Notes under the pieces: model-generated
What the model was told of the DNA's origin: nothing
What the model saw: only the letters and a program-made list of their open reading frames with translations
Database searches by the model: none
Source of the DNA: Desulfofundulus salinus
GTDB taxonomy: Bacteria > Bacillota > Desulfotomaculia > Desulfotomaculales > Desulfovirgulaceae
DNA length: 64,000 nt
NCBI RefSeq assembly: GCF_003627965.1
Contig: NZ_RBWE01000001.1
Location: 2,714,463-2,778,462 of the forward strand
Reading direction: 5' to 3'
Part shown: positions 18,519 to 26,772 of the stretch, piece after piece
How positions within the stretch are numbered: the first letter of the stretch is position 1
Layout: each line of letters opens with the position of its first letter
Translations under genes and position numbers: made by a program

Positions 18519-19227
18519 CTAAAGACCCAGGTAGGCCTTCTTGACATATGGATTGTTTAATAACTCTTCAGCGGTACCCATTAAAGCAATAGTGCCATTT
18601 TCAAGTACATAACCTCTATTGCATAGCTTGAGAGCATGGTAAACGTTTTGTTCCACTAGAAGCACGGTAACCCCCTGAGCAGCTATGTTTTGGATCAGGT
18701 CCAGCACGTGGCTTACCAACTTCGGTGCCAGGCCTAAAGAGGGCTCATCAAGCATAAGCAACTTGGGGTCCGCCATTAAAGCCCTACCAATGGCGAGCAT
18801 CTGCTGCTCACCACCGCTCATGGTTCTGGCGATCTGTTTCCTTCGTTCGGCGAGGCGCGGCAGTAATGTAAACACTTTTTCCATGTTTTCCTTGCGTTTC
18901 TTACGACTGATTGGAGTGTACGAACCAATGAGCAGGTTTTCCTCTACGGACATATTGGGAAACAACCTGCGACCTTCCGGGACCTGAACCACGCCCTTTT
19001 CTACCACTTGGTGAGCTTCTAACCTACTGATTTCTTCACCGTTAAACAAAATTCTCCCGGTTTTGGGCTTTAACAGACCTGAAATCGTATTGATCAACGT
19101 GCTTTTTCCTGCCCCGTTAGCACCTACAACGCATATGATCTCCCCCGCCTCCACCTGAACAGAGACATTCCTTAAAACACACATCTCGCCATAATATACG
19201 TTAATATTATCAATTTCAAGCAATGCC
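18519..19227 (-). CDS. livF: Branched-chain-type ABC transporter ATPase LivF
   Basis: Second ATPase of a HAAT-family (Liv-type) importer. About 235 residues with VVGANGAGKSTLINTISG (Walker A), TMSGGEQQMLAIGRAL (signature) and LLMLDEPSLGLAPKLV (Walker B). The ATG at 19227 follows GGTGAT and lies inside the end of livG; a GTG at 19238 is an alternative. It is the last gene of the moaD-aor-adh-liv operon, ending five bases from the rplY scar. Substrate cannot be read from this subunit. Confidence 0.9.
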
Positions 19228-19950
19228 ATATTTATCACCCAGGTATGCTTTAATTACTTCCGGATTACTGGTAACCTCCTCCGGGCTTCCCTCGGCAATC
19301 TTTTTACCATAGTCTAAAACTATGATACGCTGTGACAGTGCCATTGCCGCTTTAAGTACGTGTTCAATTAGTAATATGGTGATTCCCGATTTGTGAATCT
19401 GTTTGACCATCTCGACCGCTTCCTCTACCTCAGTAGGATTAAGGCCAGCCAGCACTTCGTCCAGTAGAAGCAGCTTCGGTTCTGTGGCAAGAGCCTTGGC
19501 CACTTCTAACCTCTTGCGGTCAACTATAGTTAAGTTTTTAGCCAGGACATCTTTCTTATCGTACAATCCCACTAATTGCAGCACTTCTAAGGCCTTTTCC
19601 CTACTCTTACGAGTATCGCTGGTCCTCAGGAAAGCGCCCACCATAACGTTATACAGAACACTTTTGCTACCAAATGGCTTCACTACCTGGAATGTCCTGC
19701 CAACACCCTTTTGACAAACCTGGAAAGGCTTAAGTCCGGTAATATTTTCACTATACAGGTAAATTTCCCCTTCAGTTGGCCTGTAGACACCGCTAATCAG
19801 ATTGAAAACGGTTGTTTTACCGGCCCCGTTTGGTCCGATAATACCAACAATTTCTCCTTCGTAAAGCGTGAAGCTTAATTCGTTTACTGCCGTTAATCCG
19901 CCAAACCTAATTGTTACGTTCTTCAACTCCAATAAAACCTTTGCGGGCAC
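19216..19950 (-). CDS. livG: Branched-chain-type ABC transporter ATPase LivG
   Basis: 244 residues: IIGPNGAGKTTVFNLISG (Walker A), a signature region degraded to ...NLTIVDRKRLEVAKALA, and LLLLDEVLAGLNPTEVEEA (Walker B). The long second half before the signature is typical of LivG. The GTG start follows GGAGGG and overlaps livM by 44 bases, so the two are probably coupled. It pairs with LivF to drive import by the LivHM permease. Confidence 0.9.
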   Translation of the reverse strand: MPAKVLLELKNVTIRFGGLTAVNELSFTLYEGEIVGIIGPNGAGKTTVFNLISGVYRPTEGEIYLYSENITGLKPFQVCQKGVGRTFQVVKPFGSKSVLYNVMVGAFLRTSDTRKSREKALEVLQLVGLYDKKDVLAKNLTIVDRKRLEVAKALATEPKLLLLDEVLAGLNPTEVEEAVEMVKQIHKSGITILLIEHVLKAAMALSQRIIVLDYGKKIAEGSPEEVTSNPEVIKAYLGDKYGIA

Positions 19951-20968
19951 CTTCTGCCCTCCTTCCCTCTAACACCTGGATCAATGTCTCATACAGGTTT
20001 TTCATAAATTCAATCAATCCTTTGGGCTTAAAAATGACAAATAACACTACTAAAATCCCGTAAAGAAATAGATGCAAGCCCATTATCTGGCCAAATAGCA
20101 CGCGAGTGATTTCACCGAGAATTGTTAACAAGACGCCACCAAGAGCGGGGCCCAACACAGTACCTCTACCACCTATTATTGCTAAGAAGACAATCTGGTT
20201 AGACATCATGGCTCCTGCGATAGCATTGGGTTCGAGATAACGAATCAATTGAGCATAATAAACGCCACCAATCCCAGAAAAGAAGGCACTTAGAGCTGCT
20301 GCAACCAACTTAATCCGGGTAGTATTAATGCCCAGCGCAAGAGCCGCGTCCTCATCTTCCCGCAATGCAGTTAAGTAGTATCCCATTTTTGATCTGTTAA
20401 TCCAACTACTAACAAATATTATAATTATAAACAAAACTAAGATAAGATAATAGTAGGGAACTTTTGACATAAATTGCATATGCTGTGGAGCATTGCCCAA
20501 CAATGGGATCATGAAACCTTCCGCGCCACCAGTCTTCCAGGAACCAATTTGTTCAGTGTTAACCAAAATAACGCGGAAACCTTCTGCAAAACCTACCGTA
20601 GCCAGAGCGTAATAAGCACCCTTTAAGCGCAGAGTGGGATAGCCCACGATTATACCCAGTACAGCCGCAACCAATCCACCAATAATCATACCAAGCCACG
20701 GTGAGATACCTAAATTTACAAAAATCAGAGAAGATGTGTATGCACCGGCAGCTACATAAACCCCGTGACCTAAAGATAGCTGGCCAGCAAATCCACCTAC
20801 AATATTCCAGGCAGTTGCTAAGTAGGCCCAGAAGAAAACCATGGTTATAATGTGAAGGTAATAGGGACTGGTAACAAAAAGCGGCAACGCTGTTAGCAGC
20901 AAAATTAAAATACATGGCAAGTAATATCGTGGCGAACTTAAATACTTCAATCTACAATCACCTACCAT
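19907..20968 (-). CDS. livM: Branched-chain-type ABC transporter permease LivM
   Basis: 353 residues with about eight to ten membrane segments. The family motif GGFAGQLSLGHGVYVAAGAYT lies near 55-75 and the cytoplasmic coupling region near AALREDEDAALALGINTTRIKL. A hydrophilic tail follows (RRAEGARKGFIG). It overlaps the end of livH by seven bases. A TTG about 18 bases downstream, spaced well from AGGTGA, could be the real start. Confidence 0.9.
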   Translation of the reverse strand: MVGDCRLKYLSSPRYYLPCILILLLTALPLFVTSPYYLHIITMVFFWAYLATAWNIVGGFAGQLSLGHGVYVAAGAYTSSLIFVNLGISPWLGMIIGGLVAAVLGIIVGYPTLRLKGAYYALATVGFAEGFRVILVNTEQIGSWKTGGAEGFMIPLLGNAPQHMQFMSKVPYYYLILVLFIIIIFVSSWINRSKMGYYLTALREDEDAALALGINTTRIKLVAAALSAFFSGIGGVYYAQLIRYLEPNAIAGAMMSNQIVFLAIIGGRGTVLGPALGGVLLTILGEITRVLFGQIMGLHLFLYGILVVLFVIFKPKGLIEFMKNLYETLIQVLEGRRAEGARKGFIGVEERNN

Positions 20969-21843
20969 TCATATCTGGAACCAAAAAGTCCGGAAGGTCT
21001 AAATAAGAGAAATGCCAGAAAAGCAAAGTAAACTAAAATTGCCGTCCAGGTAGCTGTCATGTATTGGGCTGCTACCGATTCTACCAATCCAATTAGAAGC
21101 CCTCCTGCCAGGGCACCGGGAACGCTGCCCAAGCCTCCCAGAACCACAATAATAAAGGCTTTGGTAATAAAGACCTCGCCAACGGATGGGTGGGCGTAGT
21201 AAAAGGGAATCAAAAAGATACCCGTCAGGCCTGCAAGGGCGGTACCAATGCCAAAAGCAATACTATAAACTTTTGGCACATCAATCCCCATTAATAATGC
21301 TACCCCACGGTCTTGCCCGGTAGCCCGCATAGCCCTACCCAGTTCTGTTTTATTTAAAAATTGATAAAACAAAAAGGTAGCTATCAAAGTTGCCACAAAG
21401 GCATAAAGCCTGGGTACACTAATTGAAAGACCGGAGACATAAATGCTTGCTCCTGAGTACGTGGTTTTGGCCATTAAATAATCTGCACCAAAAACCATTA
21501 ACATAAAATTTTCAATGGCTACTGAAAGCCCCGCAGTGAGTAATAAAGCACCTATGGGTTCCCTGACGTCCTTCTCAGCATCAAGGACAGGCTTAATTAA
21601 ATAGCGCTGGGTTAAGTAACCTAATACAAATAACACAGGAATGATTATAACCACGCTTAAGTAGGGGTCAATTCCCATGATCTTCCATAGCCAGTATGAA
21701 AATATCATGGCTACCATTAAAAAAGCCCCATGAGCAAAGTTAATAATTTTCATGATTCCAAAAATTAAGGTCAATCCAAGGGCAAGTAAACCATATATCC
21801 CTCCCATCAAGATGCCGTTAATGATTGCGGAAAGTAAACCCAT
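20962..21843 (-). CDS. livH: Branched-chain-type ABC transporter permease LivH
   Basis: About 293 residues, eight hydrophobic segments. The family start GLLSAIINGILMGGIYGLLALGL, cut short here, is followed by IMKIINFAHGAFLM and the loop GRAMRATGQDRGVALLMGIDV. I chose the ATG at 21843, 12 bases after GGAGG, over the upstream TTG. It forms the membrane channel with LivM. Confidence 0.9.
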   Translation of the reverse strand: MGLLSAIINGILMGGIYGLLALGLTLIFGIMKIINFAHGAFLMVAMIFSYWLWKIMGIDPYLSVVIIIPVLFVLGYLTQRYLIKPVLDAEKDVREPIGALLLTAGLSVAIENFMLMVFGADYLMAKTTYSGASIYVSGLSISVPRLYAFVATLIATFLFYQFLNKTELGRAMRATGQDRGVALLMGIDVPKVYSIAFGIGTALAGLTGIFLIPFYYAHPSVGEVFITKAFIIVVLGGLGSVPGALAGGLLIGLVESVAAQYMTATWTAILVYFAFLAFLLFRPSGLFGSRYEW

Positions 21844-21873
21844 CTGATACTCAACCTCCAAGTTATTTTTATT

Positions 21874-21900
21874 TAGGGGATAGTCAAAGACTATCCCCTA
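21874..21900 (-). promoter_or_regulatory. Intercistronic hairpin between livK and livH
   Basis: TAGGGGATAGTC and GACTATCCCCTA form a 12-bp perfect stem with a three-base loop, without a T-run on the minus strand. Such stems commonly stabilise the binding-protein part of transporter mRNAs, which would give LivK in excess. Confidence 0.6.
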
Positions 21901-21912
21901 AAATTTTTCACT

Positions 21913-23181
21913 TCACCTTCCTTCCCAACCTGGGAATGGCCATTCAGGCTTCCACCCGGGACGAGCGTCTTTTTCTGGCCATACTGTTACCCGCTCCATC
22001 TTGCCGTTAACCTTGCGGAACTGGGAAATGACAAGCGGAGCGTTGACCATCTGGCCGGTTTCATCAAACGCGATTTCAGAAGCATACATCTGGGTTACAC
22101 CGCTGGTTAAGTGAGTTTCAGCTAACGCCTTCCGTATAGCTTCTGGATCAAGGGATCCGGCCCTTTCTAAGGCGTCTTTAATTACGTACATCGAAACATA
22201 AGCCTTTACCGCTTCAGCATTCATGCCATAACCGTATTTTTGCTTGAATTTTTCGTTTACTTCTTTAGAAAATGGACGGTTTACGTCAGGTTCCCAGGTG
22301 GAAATGTCAAAGAAATACTCACAATTATCTCCCGCCGTATCAAAATAAACCGGGTCAGCAAATCCACCGCTGGTGCCAATAAAGGCGACTGGCTTTACTT
22401 TATGCTCGGCAAAGGTATTAGTTAGCAGGGCTGCGTCAGATACATACGAACATAGCAGGATGATATCAGGCTTTTTTTGCTTAACTTTAAGTACTACTGG
22501 AGTTAAGTCAGATGAATTTCGCGGGTAAGGTTCTTTCAGGACTATCTGCAGACCCGCCTCACCCAGATACTTTTCCCAACCTCTTGCAGCACCCTGACCC
22601 CAAGCGGTATCTTCATAAATCAGGGCTACGGTTTTCACGGGCGTACCGTATTTATTAGCCATATCTTGAATAAACTTGACTTGATCCCTGTTACGCCAGC
22701 TCGTTTTCTCAGCCAGCCGGAAAACATATTTAAAACCGCGTTCGGTAATAACATCCTCGGAAGGAACAGGACAGAAGAATGGCACCTTATAACGCTCTGC
22801 CACTTCGGTAGCCGGCAGTGCCACGCCACTCTGATAGGTTCCAGTAATAAGAGCAACTTTTTCCTGGGTAATCAGGCGCTCCGCTTCTGCCACACCGGTG
22901 GCCGGGTCACCTTTACTGTCCGCAAATATCATTTTGATCTTTGCTCCGCCAAGGGACTTAATGCCACCGGCAGCATTGATTTCCTCCACAGCCATTTCTC
23001 TGGCCTCTTTACCAATTTTGCCAAGCGGTGCCGCTGCTCCTGAGAGGGGTAGAATGTTGCCAATCTTGACTTCTTTCACCTGACCCGTAGATGTATCTCT
23101 TCCGACGCAGCCGGCCACCAGCATCACTACCAGCAGGGTGGCAAACAGCAGGTAAAGCTTGGACTTATGTTTTGCGAACAT
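21913..23181 (-). CDS. livK: Liv-type ABC transporter substrate-binding lipoprotein
   Basis: 422 residues, periplasmic-binding-protein type I. The N-terminus has a lipoprotein signal (LLFATLLVVMLVAGC, lipobox LVAGC), then VKIGNILPLSGAAAPLGKIG and IKMIFADSKGDPATGVAEAERLI. The fold fits amino-acid, amide and aromatic-acid binders; ligand not deducible. It is encoded 29 bases after the alcohol dehydrogenase in the same operon, so the transported compound is probably a substrate or product of the AOR/ADH pathway (inference). Confidence 0.88.
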   Translation of the reverse strand: MFAKHKSKLYLLFATLLVVMLVAGCVGRDTSTGQVKEVKIGNILPLSGAAAPLGKIGKEAREMAVEEINAAGGIKSLGGAKIKMIFADSKGDPATGVAEAERLITQEKVALITGTYQSGVALPATEVAERYKVPFFCPVPSEDVITERGFKYVFRLAEKTSWRNRDQVKFIQDMANKYGTPVKTVALIYEDTAWGQGAARGWEKYLGEAGLQIVLKEPYPRNSSDLTPVVLKVKQKKPDIILLCSYVSDAALLTNTFAEHKVKPVAFIGTSGGFADPVYFDTAGDNCEYFFDISTWEPDVNRPFSKEVNEKFKQKYGYGMNAEAVKAYVSMYVIKDALERAGSLDPEAIRKALAETHLTSGVTQMYASEIAFDETGQMVNAPLVISQFRKVNGKMERVTVWPEKDARPGWKPEWPFPGWEGR

Positions 23182-23210
23182 TAAGAAACCTCCTTCGATT
23201 TTACAGTTTT

Positions 23211-24362
23211 TTAAAGGGCCTTACGGTAGATGTTTCTTATGTCTTGTCTGGTCATAAGCCGCGGGTTATTAGTTAAAAGGCGAGTCTGTTTTTCGGCACT
23301 TAACGTTAAAAACTCTATATCAGATTCAGATACGCCAACATCCCGCAAAGATTTTGGAATACCTACGTCTGCAACCAGTTCTCTAACCGCCTTAGCCGCC
23401 AGCATGGCAGCTTCCCGAAGGGACTTTCCGGCTACGGGTTCACCCATGGCCTCGGCCACCCGGGCAAACTTAGCAAGGTTGCTAATGCAGTTAAACTCTA
23501 TCACCGGGGCAAAAAGAAGCGCATTGGATACTCCGTGGCTGACGTGGAATTTTCCTCCCAGAGGGTAGGCCAGGGCGTGCACCGCTCCCACTCCTGCGTT
23601 GGCCAGGGAAACTCCCGCAAAGAAGGAGCCCATAGCCATTTTTTCCCTGGCCTCCAGGTCGGAGCCATTTGAAACCGCCGTCCTCAGGTTGGCAGAGATC
23701 AACCGGATGGCTTCCAAAGCATAGATGTCGGTATGGGGTGTAGCCTTAAGAGCGGTGAATGATTCCACAGCATGAACCAGTGCATCCACCCCGGTGGCAG
23801 CGGTAATATGAGGCGGACAGGAAAGAGTCAGCACCGGGTCCACTATGGCTACCTTGGGCAGCAAGTACCGGCTGACTATACCTTTCTTTACCTGCTCCTC
23901 CTTAAATGCGAAGATGGCGTTCTGGGTAACCTCCGAGCCCGTACCGGACGTGGTGGGAATTAATATTGCAGGTATACCCCTTTGCGGGATCAACTCAATG
24001 CCCACGTAATCCTTTATACTGCCACCATTTGTGGCCAGTACCGAAGCTCCTTTGGTCACATCCATGGGGCTACCCCCGCCCAGCCCCACCAGTAATTGAT
24101 ATCCATTTTCCCGAACCAGCTGGCCTACCCTATCAACTGTATCTGTACTGGGCTCTGCCTCAACTTCTGCAAAAACCTCTACTTGCGCACCCCCCTTCTC
24201 GATGGCTTCAATAACCTGCTTATCCAGGCCGGCTTTTTGCACCCCTGGATCAGTTATTAAAAGAACTCGTGTAGCATTACATTTTTTGACTTCCTGGCTC
24301 AGGTTTTCTACCGCACCTTTACCGAGGTACACAACCTCGGGCAGCCTGAACGGAAATACCAT
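23211..24362 (-). CDS. Iron-containing alcohol dehydrogenase (group III)
   Basis: 383 residues. N-terminal Rossmann-like half with GLGGGSPMDVTKGASVLA (nucleotide binding), IPTTSGTGSEVTQNAIF, and a C-terminal helical domain with metal ligand regions DALVHAVESFTALKATPHTD and HVSHGVSNALLFAPVIEFN. Interconverts an alcohol and aldehyde with NAD(P). It lies 20 bases after aor, so the aldehyde may pass between the two enzymes. Substrate unknown. Confidence 0.92.
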   Translation of the reverse strand: MVFPFRLPEVVYLGKGAVENLSQEVKKCNATRVLLITDPGVQKAGLDKQVIEAIEKGGAQVEVFAEVEAEPSTDTVDRVGQLVRENGYQLLVGLGGGSPMDVTKGASVLATNGGSIKDYVGIELIPQRGIPAILIPTTSGTGSEVTQNAIFAFKEEQVKKGIVSRYLLPKVAIVDPVLTLSCPPHITAATGVDALVHAVESFTALKATPHTDIYALEAIRLISANLRTAVSNGSDLEAREKMAMGSFFAGVSLANAGVGAVHALAYPLGGKFHVSHGVSNALLFAPVIEFNCISNLAKFARVAEAMGEPVAGKSLREAAMLAAKAVRELVADVGIPKSLRDVGVSESDIEFLTLSAEKQTRLLTNNPRLMTRQDIRNIYRKAL

Positions 24363-24382
24363 TATCAGCTCCCCCTCTTAAC

Positions 24383-26299
24383 TTATTTCTCTACCAACCA
24401 GTCAAGCCCCAGTTCATACAGTTTAGCCTTAGCTGGCCTGCCGGTATTAACCTCCCAGCCAGCCATTTCATAAAACAACCTGACGGCTTTGTAAAACTTG
24501 TCACGGTCCAGGCCTGGTTCCCCGTCCCGCGGACCACCGTTCATGGAGGTAAAAAATTTCTCCGGCAATCTATCGTCGTCGAAAGTCAACCCCTGTCGCG
24601 CGTTGTACTCCTTGGCCATGGCCAGGAATCTCTCACCAGACTTTAAGAGCTCCCACCAGCTGGTTTTCCAACCGGTCACCGCTTCCACAAGGTTTAATAG
24701 CTTGTCCAATGGCGTCAAGCTTCGGGCAATATATCCAAAAACACAAACCCCAAGCATGTCATACACGCCGTTTAGATAACTCGTATAAAGGATATGCCTC
24801 ACTTTTCTATAGCTCAGGTCATTTGCTTCCACCGCTTCGCTAAGACCAATTGCGGCAGCGGCCTGCACACCCAAAGCGTCCTTACTGGTGAAGAAGGGGT
24901 CATGCTGGGCAAACCAGTGGTCAGCCCCGTTAACTGCCAGCGCAAATTGAAGACCAACCCCACTTTTCACCCTTGGGTCATGCATGGGAACCTCTTGCCC
25001 TTTAACTTCGATCAGGTACTCCTCACTTTTTTTACCGAACCTGGCCGCAGCGGCCCTGCTGCCGTCTGCCAGCACGTTTCCAAATCCTTCTCTATTGGCT
25101 ATCTTTTCAATTAAAGGGAGTAAAACTTCTTCGTTGCCAAAACGCAGGTCCAGGCCGTCCGTATGGGTTTTGTCAATGATGCCTTCTTCATAACATTTCA
25201 TGGCAAAGGAGATAGTCATACCCAGAGAAATAATGTCCAACCCATAGCGGTTACATAATTCGTTTGCCTTGATTATCAGTTTCAAATTACTGATACCGCA
25301 ATTAGAACCCAATGCGGCCAGAGCTTCGTACTCGGGCCCGCCATATCTTTTGTCCACAGTGATATTTTCATCTTTAACTTCCACTACTCTCTTACACCTG
25401 ATGGGACAGGCAAAACAGCCGCCGCGCTTTACGAGGTATTTTTTGATAAGCTCTTCGGAGCCAATTTCTTCTGCCCGCTCAAAAAATCCGGAATCCCAGT
25501 TGTTGGTAGGCAGGCATCCCCCGGCGTTATTGCTTGTTATACCAATTGGCGTACCATGTTCGTGTAGAGCCGCACTTAAAGGATGAATGTTAACCTGTTC
25601 CGTAACCCAGCGCAACACCTCCCCTACAGCTGACCGGTCTTTAACCTCTACCGCCTTAGTACCCCTCACAGCAATGGCCTTGAGATTTTTCGAGCCCATT
25701 ACTGCACCCAGTCCATTGCGCCCATTGAAGTGGGCCAGGTTGTTGCATATATTGGCAAACCGTACCAGCTTTTCCCCGGCCGGTCCGATCTGGGCCACCT
25801 GCACTTTCTCATCGCCCAATTCCCGGCGGATGCCTTCCTGTACCTCCCCGGTTTGCAGGCCCCAAAGGTGAGAGGCATCCCTAATTTCCGCCTCGCCGTC
25901 TTTTATCCACAAATAAACCGGCCGCGGGGCACGACCCCTTACCACTACGGCATCAAAACCGGCCCGCTTAAGTTCCGGTCCCCACCAGCCGCCTGCTTCC
26001 GACTTACCCAATGCCCCCGTAAGTGGCGACTTGGCCAATACTGTATAACGTGGTACACAGGGAGCACTGGTTCCGGTTAGTAGACCAGGGGCAAATACCA
26101 GGGTGTTCTCGGATCCCAGGGGGTCAATATAACGCCTGTTGTTTTTTAACAGGTAATAAAGACCAATTCCCGGTCCTCCAAGGTACTGCCGGTAGAATTC
26201 CTCTGCCGGTTTTTCGACCAATATTTCCGACTTTGTCAAGTCTACCAGGAGAATCTTACCTGTAAAACCGTAACCCACTAATTTTGCCTCCTCTGCCAT
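24383..26299 (-). CDS. Aldehyde:ferredoxin oxidoreductase (tungstopterin)
   Basis: Oxidises aldehydes to acids with ferredoxin, or runs in reverse. About 638 residues. N-terminal AOR_N domain (GKILLVDLTKSEI, YLGGPGIGLYYL) and pterin-binding GRNGLGAVMGSKNLKAIAV. The 4Fe-4S motif CFACPIRC is near 295, and further conserved regions are YGGPEYEALAALGSNCG and DHWFAQHD near 445. I chose the ATG at 26299 over the adjoining TTG. The preceding gene encodes a MoaD-like protein, probably for its cofactor. Confidence 0.93.
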   Translation of the reverse strand: MAEEAKLVGYGFTGKILLVDLTKSEILVEKPAEEFYRQYLGGPGIGLYYLLKNNRRYIDPLGSENTLVFAPGLLTGTSAPCVPRYTVLAKSPLTGALGKSEAGGWWGPELKRAGFDAVVVRGRAPRPVYLWIKDGEAEIRDASHLWGLQTGEVQEGIRRELGDEKVQVAQIGPAGEKLVRFANICNNLAHFNGRNGLGAVMGSKNLKAIAVRGTKAVEVKDRSAVGEVLRWVTEQVNIHPLSAALHEHGTPIGITSNNAGGCLPTNNWDSGFFERAEEIGSEELIKKYLVKRGGCFACPIRCKRVVEVKDENITVDKRYGGPEYEALAALGSNCGISNLKLIIKANELCNRYGLDIISLGMTISFAMKCYEEGIIDKTHTDGLDLRFGNEEVLLPLIEKIANREGFGNVLADGSRAAAARFGKKSEEYLIEVKGQEVPMHDPRVKSGVGLQFALAVNGADHWFAQHDPFFTSKDALGVQAAAAIGLSEAVEANDLSYRKVRHILYTSYLNGVYDMLGVCVFGYIARSLTPLDKLLNLVEAVTGWKTSWWELLKSGERFLAMAKEYNARQGLTFDDDRLPEKFFTSMNGGPRDGEPGLDRDKFYKAVRLFYEMAGWEVNTGRPAKAKLYELGLDWLVEK

Positions 26300-26320
26300 C
26301 AATAACTTAGAATAAAGAAC

Positions 26321-26551
26321 TTATCCTCCGCCAAAGATGGGGAACAATTCGACACAATCCCCCCTCATTAGTTGGATCTCCCCTGACGCAATCTTACCGT
26401 TTATCAAAACCAGCCCCACCGCTCCATTATTCAGGTTCAACTGTTCCAATATTTTCTTTACAGTCAGCCCTTCCTTGTATTGGATCTGCAGGCTTCCATC
26501 ACCATGGGGATAATATCTCTTTAAGGCAGTATGTAATTTGACAGTTATCAA
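26321..26551 (-). CDS. MoaD/ThiS-like sulfur-carrier protein
   Basis: 76 residues with a beta-grasp pattern (ITVKLHTALKRYY, LTVKKILEQLNL, LVLINGKIA, GDCVELFPIFGGG). The C-terminal di-glycine is where sulfur would be carried as thiocarboxylate for pterin cofactor synthesis. First gene of the operon and directly upstream of aor, so likely dedicated to its W/Mo-pterin. Confidence 0.85.
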   Translation of the reverse strand: MITVKLHTALKRYYPHGDGSLQIQYKEGLTVKKILEQLNLNNGAVGLVLINGKIASGEIQLMRGDCVELFPIFGGG

Positions 26552-26603
26552 CGGTTACCCACCTTCCTAACCTGTCAGGTGAACCCGCTCAACAAGAATA
26601 GCA

Positions 26604-26619
26604 AGCAAGTATTGTTCCA
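26604..26619 (-). promoter_or_regulatory. Sigma-54 (-24/-12) promoter of the moaD-aor-adh-liv operon
   Basis: Minus-strand TGGAACAATACTTGCT matches the consensus TGGCAC-N5-TTGCT with one mismatch and exact GG-to-GC spacing. Transcription would start near 26592, about 40 bases before moaD. An imperfect palindrome (ACAAAGCTTTACAA, about 26662-26675) lies upstream as a possible activator site. Confidence 0.8.
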
Positions 26620-26712
26620 GCTTTAATGTCTTTTAGTAAAATTCCCGATTATCTGTATTCGACAAAGCTTTACAAGATTTTGTGTTTATAAAGGAATCAT
26701 TAAGTACTGTAT

Positions 26713-26747
26713 AAAAATGACCCACCTCGGTCAAGTGGGTCATTTTT
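26713..26747. terminator. Bidirectional-looking terminator after the sigma-54 activator gene
   Basis: AAAAATGACCCAC/GTGGGTCATTTTT, a perfect 13-bp inverted repeat with a T-run on either strand. It separates the activator gene from the sigma-54 promoter it probably controls. Confidence 0.85.
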
Positions 26748-26772
26748 ATACAATAAATACAGTTAGGGCAAT